A stretch of DNA of 64,000 bases from Palsa-504 sp963769715 (GTDB lineage: Bacteria; Actinomycetota; Actinomycetes; Streptosporangiales; Streptosporangiaceae). Location of the stretch: assembly GCA_963769715.1 (NCBI GenBank), contig CAVYNE010000013.1, positions 50,887-114,886 of the forward strand, written 5' to 3'. Numbering within the stretch: position 1 is the stretch's first letter; each line of letters begins with the position of its first letter. The notes under the pieces are model-generated. The model was not told the origin of the DNA. It ran no database searches and saw only the letters and a program-made list of their open reading frames with translations. Made by a program: the position numbers and the translations under genes. This document shows, piece after piece, positions 59,216-64,000 of this stretch.

Positions 59216-60051
59216 GACACGTCCTCGCGTCGGGCACCAACACCGACGTGACCGCGCGGGAAACCCTCTTCTGGATCCTCGCCGTCGCCTCGGTGGGCGC
59301 CGCGCTGGCGATGATCCTGGTCAGGCGGGCGGTGCACTGCGCCATGATGCTCGCCGTCGTGATGCTCTGCCTGGCGACCATGTACGCCATGCAGGGCGCG
59401 CCGTTCCTCGCCTTCGTGCAGATCATCGTCTACACGGGCGCCGTCCTCATGCTGTTCCTGTTCGTCATCATGCTGATCGGCGTCAGCCACGAGGACTCGA
59501 TCGTGGAGACGATCAAGGGCCAGCGGCTGGCCGCGGGGCTCGCCGCGATCGGCTTGCTGGTGGTCCTGATCCTCGGCATCGGGCACGCGGCCCTCGGCCC
59601 GGCCGCGCCGGCCACCGCGGCGAACAGTACCAACAACCTCTCCGGTCTCGCCGCCTTGATCTTCACCACCTACGTCTTCCCGTTCGAGGTCACCGGCGCG
59701 CTGCTGATCACCGCGGCGCTCGGCGCGATGGTGCTCGCGCACCGGGAACGCACGTCGCCCAAGCCCACTCAGCGGGACCTGGCCGCCAGGCGGCTGGCCA
59801 GCGGCCAACTGGCACCCGACCCGTCGCCCGGGGTCTATGCGCTGCACGATGCCGCAGACCGGCCGGCCCTGCTGCCGGACGGCACCACGTCCGATCTGTC
59901 AGTCAGCACGGTGCTGTCTCAGCGTGAGGTGATCGAAGCACCACCACCCGTTCGGCCCAAAGAAGAGACGCCGGCCATTACGGCGGAAAGCGGGGAGCGG
60001 GAGCCCGACCCGTTGACGCCGTCCGGGCAGACAGGCAGGGCTGACTCGTGA
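59212..60051 (+). CDS. nuoJ: NADH-quinone oxidoreductase subunit J
   Basis: Membrane subunit with five hydrophobic helices: LFWILAVASVGAALAMILV, MMLAVVMLCLATMYAMQGAPFLAFVQIIVYTGAVLMLFLFVIMLIG (pi-bulge TM3), and FPFEVTGALLITAALGAMVLA. 279 residues, of which the last ~95 form a hydrophilic tail. ATG 59212 overlaps nuoI by 4 bases. Confidence 0.96.
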   Translation: MRHVLASGTNTDVTARETLFWILAVASVGAALAMILVRRAVHCAMMLAVVMLCLATMYAMQGAPFLAFVQIIVYTGAVLMLFLFVIMLIGVSHEDSIVETIKGQRLAAGLAAIGLLVVLILGIGHAALGPAAPATAANSTNNLSGLAALIFTTYVFPFEVTGALLITAALGAMVLAHRERTSPKPTQRDLAARRLASGQLAPDPSPGVYALHDAADRPALLPDGTTSDLSVSTVLSQREVIEAPPPVRPKEETPAITAESGEREPDPLTPSGQTGRADS

Positions 60052-60347
60052 GCCCCATCCACTACGTGGCCCTGTCCGTGATCCTGTTCGTGATCGGCGC
60101 GGTCGGCGTGCTCGTGCGGCGTAACGCCATCGTCGTGTTCATGTGCATCGAGCTGATGCTGAACGCGTGCAACCTGGCGTTCGTCGCGTTCGCCAGCATG
60201 CACGGAAACCTGGACGGGCAGGTCATCGCGTTCTTCGTGATGGTGGTGGCCGCCGCCGAGGTCGTCGTGGGCCTCGCGATCCTGATGGCGATCTTCCGGG
60301 CCCGCAGGTCGGCGTCGGTGGACGACGCCAACCTGCTGAAGTACTGA
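60048..60347 (+). CDS. nuoK: NADH-quinone oxidoreductase subunit K
   Basis: 99-residue, three-helix MrpC-like subunit. IHYVALSVILFVIGAVGVLVRRNAIVVFMCIELMLNACNLAFVAF contains the conserved Glu of the proton path (IELMLN), and the second Glu is in AAAEVVVGLAILMA. GTG 60048 overlaps nuoJ. Confidence 0.97.
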   Translation: MSPIHYVALSVILFVIGAVGVLVRRNAIVVFMCIELMLNACNLAFVAFASMHGNLDGQVIAFFVMVVAAAEVVVGLAILMAIFRARRSASVDDANLLKY

Positions 60348-60356
60348 GCTGAAGGG

Positions 60357-62297
60357 ATGACGACGTTGACAGGCACGGCTCACGCCCACGCCCTGGCCGC
60401 GACCTTTACCACCGTGCCCGCGGCCGGCGCGCTGCGGTTGTCGTGGCTGCTGCTCGCCTTCCCGCTCGTCGGCGCGACGGTGCTGCTGGTCGGCGGCCGG
60501 CGCACCAACCGGTGGGGGCACCTGTTCGGCGTCGCGATGCCGGTCGCGGCGTTCGTGTACGGCGTGATCGCGTTCTTCAGCCTGCTCGGGGACACCAATC
60601 GCAGCCAGGACGTGCACCTGTACTCCTGGATTCCGGTGGCGGACTTCCAAGTCAACATGAACCTGCTCGTCGACCAGCTGTCGATCTGTTTCGTGCTGCT
60701 CATCACCGGGGTCGGGTCGCTGATCATCATCTACTCGGTCGGCTACATGAGCCACGACCCCGAGCGGCGACGGTTCTTCGGCTACATGAACCTGTTCCTG
60801 GCGGCCATGCTGCTGCTCGTGCTGGCCGACAACTACCTGGTGCTCTACGCCGGCTGGGAGGGCGTCGGCCTGGCGTCCTACCTGCTGATCGGGTTCTGGC
60901 AGCAGAGGAACTCGGCGGCGGTCGCGGCCAAGAAGGCGTTCATCGCCAACCGGGTCGGCGACGCCGGGCTGTCCCTGGCGATCATGCTGATGTTCGCCGA
61001 GTTCGGCACGGTGTCGTTCACCGGGGTGTTCAATACGGTGCACTCCAGCGGCAGCGGCGTGGCCACGGCGCTGGGGCTGCTGCTGCTGCTCGGCGCGTGC
61101 GGGAAGTCCGCACAGGTGCCGCTGCAGTCCTGGCTCCTGGACGCGATGGAGGGCCCGACCCCGGTGTCGGCGCTGATCCACGCCGCCACCATGGTCACCG
61201 CCGGGGTGTACCTGCTCGTGCGGTCCAACCCGATCCTCGCGCTTACGCCCGACGCGCGGCTGGCGGTGGTCCTGGTGGGCACGGTCACGCTGCTGTTCGG
61301 CGGGATCATCGCCTGCGCCAAGGACGACATCAAGAAGTCGCTCGCCGGGTCCACCATGAGCCAGATCGGCTACATGTTCCTGGGGGCCGGCCTCGGGCCG
61401 GCCGGGTACGTGTTCGCCATCGCACTCCTGCTCGCGCACGGGTTCTACAAGGCCGGGCTGTTCCTCGGCGCGGGCTCAGTGATACACGGGATGAACGACG
61501 AGCAAGACATGCGGCGGTACGGCGGGCTCGCCCGGTTCATGCCGGTCACCTACGTGACGTTCGGCCTGGCGTACCTCGCCATCATCGGCATCCCGCCGTT
61601 CTCCGCGTTCTTCACCAAGGACCCCATCATCGACGGGGACTTCACCGAGCACGGCACGGTCGGCTGGATTCTCGGCATCTGCGCCCTGATCGGCGCGGGC
61701 CTCACCGCGTTCTACATGACCCGGATGATGCTCATGACCTGGTACGGGAAGCGGCGCTGGGAGGCGGATGCCCATCCGCACGAGTCGCCTCCCGTGATGA
61801 CCTGGCCGATGATCGTGCTCGCCATCGGCTCGGTCGGCGCCGGCGCGTTCCTCATCATCAACGACCGGCTGCAGGATTTCCTCGCCCCGGTCGTCGGGGT
61901 ACCGCCCACTTCGCACGGCTTTCTCAGCACCGCCGGGCTGGTGGCGTTGGCGGTGGCCCTGGCTGGTGCGGGCCTCGGGTGGATGATCTACGGCCGGGTT
62001 CCGGTCCCGGCGACGGCCCCGGCAGGGCGATTTCTCACGGTCGCCGCGCGAAAGGACCTCTACGGCGACGCGTTCAACGAGTCGGTCCTGATGCGGCCCG
62101 GCCAGTGGCTGACCCGGCTGTCGGTGTACTTCGACAACCGCGGCGTGGACGGGTTGGTGAACTCGCTGGCCGCGCTGGTGGGCGGGACATCCGGGCGGTG
62201 GCGCAGGCTGCAGACGGGTTTCGTCCGCTCGTACGCGCTTTCCATGTTGTTCGGCGCCGCTGTGCTGGTCGCCTTGCTTCTAGCGGTGAGGCTGTAG
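60357..62297 (+). CDS. nuoL: NADH-quinone oxidoreductase subunit L
   Basis: Distal antiporter-like proton pump, 646 residues with about 16 helices. LYAGWEGVGLASYLLIGFW (TM5 Glu), KSAQVPLQSWLLDAMEGPTPVSALIHAATMVTAGVYLLVRS (TM7-8), and the lateral amphipathic helix toward the C-terminus. ATG 60357 is very close to GAAGGG; TTG 60366 would have better spacing, so the start is uncertain by three codons. Confidence 0.96.
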   Translation: MTTLTGTAHAHALAATFTTVPAAGALRLSWLLLAFPLVGATVLLVGGRRTNRWGHLFGVAMPVAAFVYGVIAFFSLLGDTNRSQDVHLYSWIPVADFQVNMNLLVDQLSICFVLLITGVGSLIIIYSVGYMSHDPERRRFFGYMNLFLAAMLLLVLADNYLVLYAGWEGVGLASYLLIGFWQQRNSAAVAAKKAFIANRVGDAGLSLAIMLMFAEFGTVSFTGVFNTVHSSGSGVATALGLLLLLGACGKSAQVPLQSWLLDAMEGPTPVSALIHAATMVTAGVYLLVRSNPILALTPDARLAVVLVGTVTLLFGGIIACAKDDIKKSLAGSTMSQIGYMFLGAGLGPAGYVFAIALLLAHGFYKAGLFLGAGSVIHGMNDEQDMRRYGGLARFMPVTYVTFGLAYLAIIGIPPFSAFFTKDPIIDGDFTEHGTVGWILGICALIGAGLTAFYMTRMMLMTWYGKRRWEADAHPHESPPVMTWPMIVLAIGSVGAGAFLIINDRLQDFLAPVVGVPPTSHGFLSTAGLVALAVALAGAGLGWMIYGRVPVPATAPAGRFLTVAARKDLYGDAFNESVLMRPGQWLTRLSVYFDNRGVDGLVNSLAALVGGTSGRWRRLQTGFVRSYALSMLFGAAVLVALLLAVRL

Positions 62298-63944
62298 ATG
62301 AACGGCTTTCCCTGGCTGACCATTGCGGGCGCGGTCCCGCTGCTCGGCGCCATCGTGATCATGGCCATCCCCGGCCTGCCGCAGGACAGCGCCGAGGCCG
62401 ACCGGCGGGCGCGCAATGCGCTGGCCAAGTGGACGGCCCTGGCGTTCTCGCTGCTGACGCTGGTCGTGGTGATCATCATCGCGGTCAAGTTCCAGGTCGG
62501 CGGCCCGAACTACCAGTTCACCGAGATCTACTCGTGGATCCCGGCGTTCGGCGTGCACTACGCGCTGGGCGTCGACGGCATCGCGCTGGTGCTGATCGCC
62601 ATGTCGGCGGTGCTGATGCCGGTGGTGATCCTGGCCTCGTGGAACGACGCCGAAGGCTCTGTCACTCCGGAGGGGACAACCCCCCCGAGCCCCCCCGCCA
62701 AGCCGAGGCACAGCGTGAAGACGTATTTCGCGCTGATGATGGTGCTCGAGACGATGCTGATCGGCGTCTTCGCGGCCACCGACGTCTTCCTGTTCTACGT
62801 GTTCTTCGAGGCCATGCTGGTGCCGATGTACTTCATGATCGGCAGCTACGGCGTCGGAAAGCGGCAGTACGCGGCGGTCAAGTTCCTGCTCTACAGCCTG
62901 CTCGGCGGGCTGCTCATGCTGGTCGCGGTCATCGCGCTGTACGTGTACTCCGCCGACAGCGCCGTGACCGGGCACCACGGTACTTTCCTGTTCAACGTGC
63001 TGATCCACGTGCCGCTCAGCCCGACCGTGAGCAAGTGGCTCTTCCTCGGGTTCTTCATCGCGTTTGCGATCAAGGCGCCGCTGTGGCCGTTCCACACCTG
63101 GCTGCCCGACGCCGCCGCGGCGTCGCCGCCCGGCGCGGCGGTGCTGCTGGTCGGCGTGCTGGACAAGGTGGGCACGTTCGGGATGCTGCGGTACTGCTGG
63201 GAGCTGTTCCCGACCGGCGCGAAGTACTTCACGCCGGTGGTCATCACGCTGTCCGTGATCGGGATCTTGTACGGGGCCGTCGTCGCGATCGGCCAGGCGG
63301 ACATGAAGCGGCTGATCGCCTACACCTCGGTCTCGCACTTCGGCTTCATCGCGCTCGGCATCTTCGCGATGACCAGCCAGGGCTTGTCCGGCGCCACGTT
63401 CTACATGGTCAACCACGGGTTCGCTACCGGCGCGCTGTTCATCTTGGCCGGGTTCCTGATCGCCAGGCGGGGCACCGACCGGATCGCGGACTTCGGTGGC
63501 GTGCAGAAGGTCGCCCCGCTGCTCGCCGGGCTGTTCCTGATCTCCGGCCTGGCCGGGCTGTCGCTGCCCGGGCTGTCCACGTTCGTCAGCGAGTTCCTCG
63601 TGCTGGTCGGGACCTTCTCCCGGTACAAGCTGCCCGCCATCCTGGCCACGTCCGCGATCATCCTGGCCGCGATCTACATCTTGTGGATGTACCAGCGGAC
63701 GATGACCGGGCCGGTCCGAGACGAGGTGGCCGGGATGAAGGATCTGCGGCCGAGGGAACTGCTCGCGGTCGCGCCGCTGATCGTGCTGCTCATCGGGGCC
63801 GGCGTCTACCCCAAGCCGGTGCTCGACATCATCAACCCGGCGGTACAGGTGACGATGACGCAGGTGCACGAGACTGATCCGGTGCCCGCCCATCCCGCGG
63901 CCGGTTATACGACGACCGCAGCGCAGAAGGGAATCGCACCGTGA
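62298..63944 (+). CDS. nuoM: NADH-quinone oxidoreductase subunit M
   Basis: Antiporter-like proton pump, 548 residues with ~14 helices. FYVFFEAMLVPMYFMIGSYG (TM5 Glu), FAIKAPLWPFHTWLPDAAAASPPGAAVLLVGVLDKVGTFGMLRY (TM7-8 Lys). A Pro-rich insertion (PEGTTPPSPPAKP, around residues 123-135) in a loop is encoded by the C-run repeat. It starts directly after the nuoL stop and overlaps nuoN by 4 bases. Confidence 0.96.
   Translation: MNGFPWLTIAGAVPLLGAIVIMAIPGLPQDSAEADRRARNALAKWTALAFSLLTLVVVIIIAVKFQVGGPNYQFTEIYSWIPAFGVHYALGVDGIALVLIAMSAVLMPVVILASWNDAEGSVTPEGTTPPSPPAKPRHSVKTYFALMMVLETMLIGVFAATDVFLFYVFFEAMLVPMYFMIGSYGVGKRQYAAVKFLLYSLLGGLLMLVAVIALYVYSADSAVTGHHGTFLFNVLIHVPLSPTVSKWLFLGFFIAFAIKAPLWPFHTWLPDAAAASPPGAAVLLVGVLDKVGTFGMLRYCWELFPTGAKYFTPVVITLSVIGILYGAVVAIGQADMKRLIAYTSVSHFGFIALGIFAMTSQGLSGATFYMVNHGFATGALFILAGFLIARRGTDRIADFGGVQKVAPLLAGLFLISGLAGLSLPGLSTFVSEFLVLVGTFSRYKLPAILATSAIILAAIYILWMYQRTMTGPVRDEVAGMKDLRPRELLAVAPLIVLLIGAGVYPKPVLDIINPAVQVTMTQVHETDPVPAHPAAGYTTTAAQKGIAP
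62665..62698. repeat. C-run dispersed repeat, copy D (inside nuoM)
   Basis: CTCCGGAGGGGACAACCCCCCC followed by GAG and another C-run; nearly identical over about 24 bases to part of the cysQ copy (GGGAC-A/G-ACCCCCCCGAG). It encodes a Pro/Thr loop insert in frame. Confidence 0.6.
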
Positions 63945-64000
63945 TCGGGGTTCTCGCCGATTCGACGACCGGCGCCATCGGCGCGCCGAGCATCGAGTAC
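63941..64000 (+). CDS. nuoN: NADH-quinone oxidoreductase subunit N, first 20 codons (cut by window edge)
   Basis: GTG 63941 overlaps the nuoM stop (GTGA), the same coupling as elsewhere in the operon, and the frame MIGVLADSTTGAIGAPSIEY remains open to the right edge. Position and the ...APSIEY start, common in actinobacterial NuoN, make the call; no domain is visible yet. Confidence 0.8.
   Translation, partial: MIGVLADSTTGAIGAPSIEY

Noticed and set aside
60443..63877. 1144-codon plus-strand frame across nuoL and nuoM
   Set aside because: Arg/Gly/His-rich composition and exact coverage of nuoL/nuoM in another frame mark it as a high-GC shadow.

Overview
High-GC actinobacterial chromosome. 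Supporting signs are GTG/TTG starts, 4-base start/stop overlaps, a SigR-type sigma factor, AfsR-type and MarR/TetR regulators, and the order MenG - MenJ-like reductase - nuoA-N, which indicates menaquinone-linked complex I. A filamentous or Streptomyces-related lineage is plausible, but I cannot name the genus. Both edges cut a gene: argS at the left and nuoN at the right.

Layout. 1-2129 (minus): argS and plsX. 2450-10479 (plus): a lysine 2,3-aminomutase-like radical SAM enzyme, an SDR dehydrogenase, AsnB, and a fused GT2/CDP-glycerol glycerophosphotransferase. 10681-19124: an envelope glycosylation neighbourhood with three polytopic GT-C or GT-C-like proteins (one is Pmt) and a polyprenyl-phosphate-sugar-synthase-like GT2, interrupted by an orphan sigR-like gene and rsmI. 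19127-25646: metG-tatD-rsmA-ispE-ABC-F. 25661-33816: accessory stretch with MarR, trans-aconitate methyltransferase, cysteine dioxygenase plus rhodanese behind a candidate leader peptide, a desaturase-TetR operon, tRNA-Gln, a frameshifted HTH pseudogene and a DHA2 MFS exporter. 34074-36637: glmU-prs. 37008-40313: an AfsR-like SARP/NB-ARC/TPR regulator followed by a small tandem-repeat protein. 40401-44661: rplY-pth-cysQ-cysD-cysN. 44958-47234: S9 peptidase. 47260-64000: menG, a menJ-like gene and nuoA-N.

Functional links. Menaquinone methylation, side-chain reduction and NADH dehydrogenase are encoded together, and a perfect Rex operator (TTGTGAA-N4-TTCACAA) precedes the menJ-like gene and the nuo run. 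Sulfate activation (cysD, cysN) and PAP removal (cysQ) are translationally chained to rplY-pth. A TTGACGTCAA palindrome is shared by the marR/tam intergenic region and the MFS exporter promoter, suggesting one regulator for both. The AfsR-like gene and its repeat-protein neighbour match the arrangement of Streptomyces afsR-afsS without obvious sequence identity in the repeats.

The most unusual points are: the AfsS-like 9-residue repeat protein; pth, which has only a CTG codon available as start (CTGA overlap with rplY); two overlapping classes of repeat invading coding sequences (in-frame minisatellites of 15 or 18 bp, and a dispersed G6-N3-G6 element in at least five places, four touching genes); and two long perfect intergenic palindromes. 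All identifications are from reading the sequence, with no database search.
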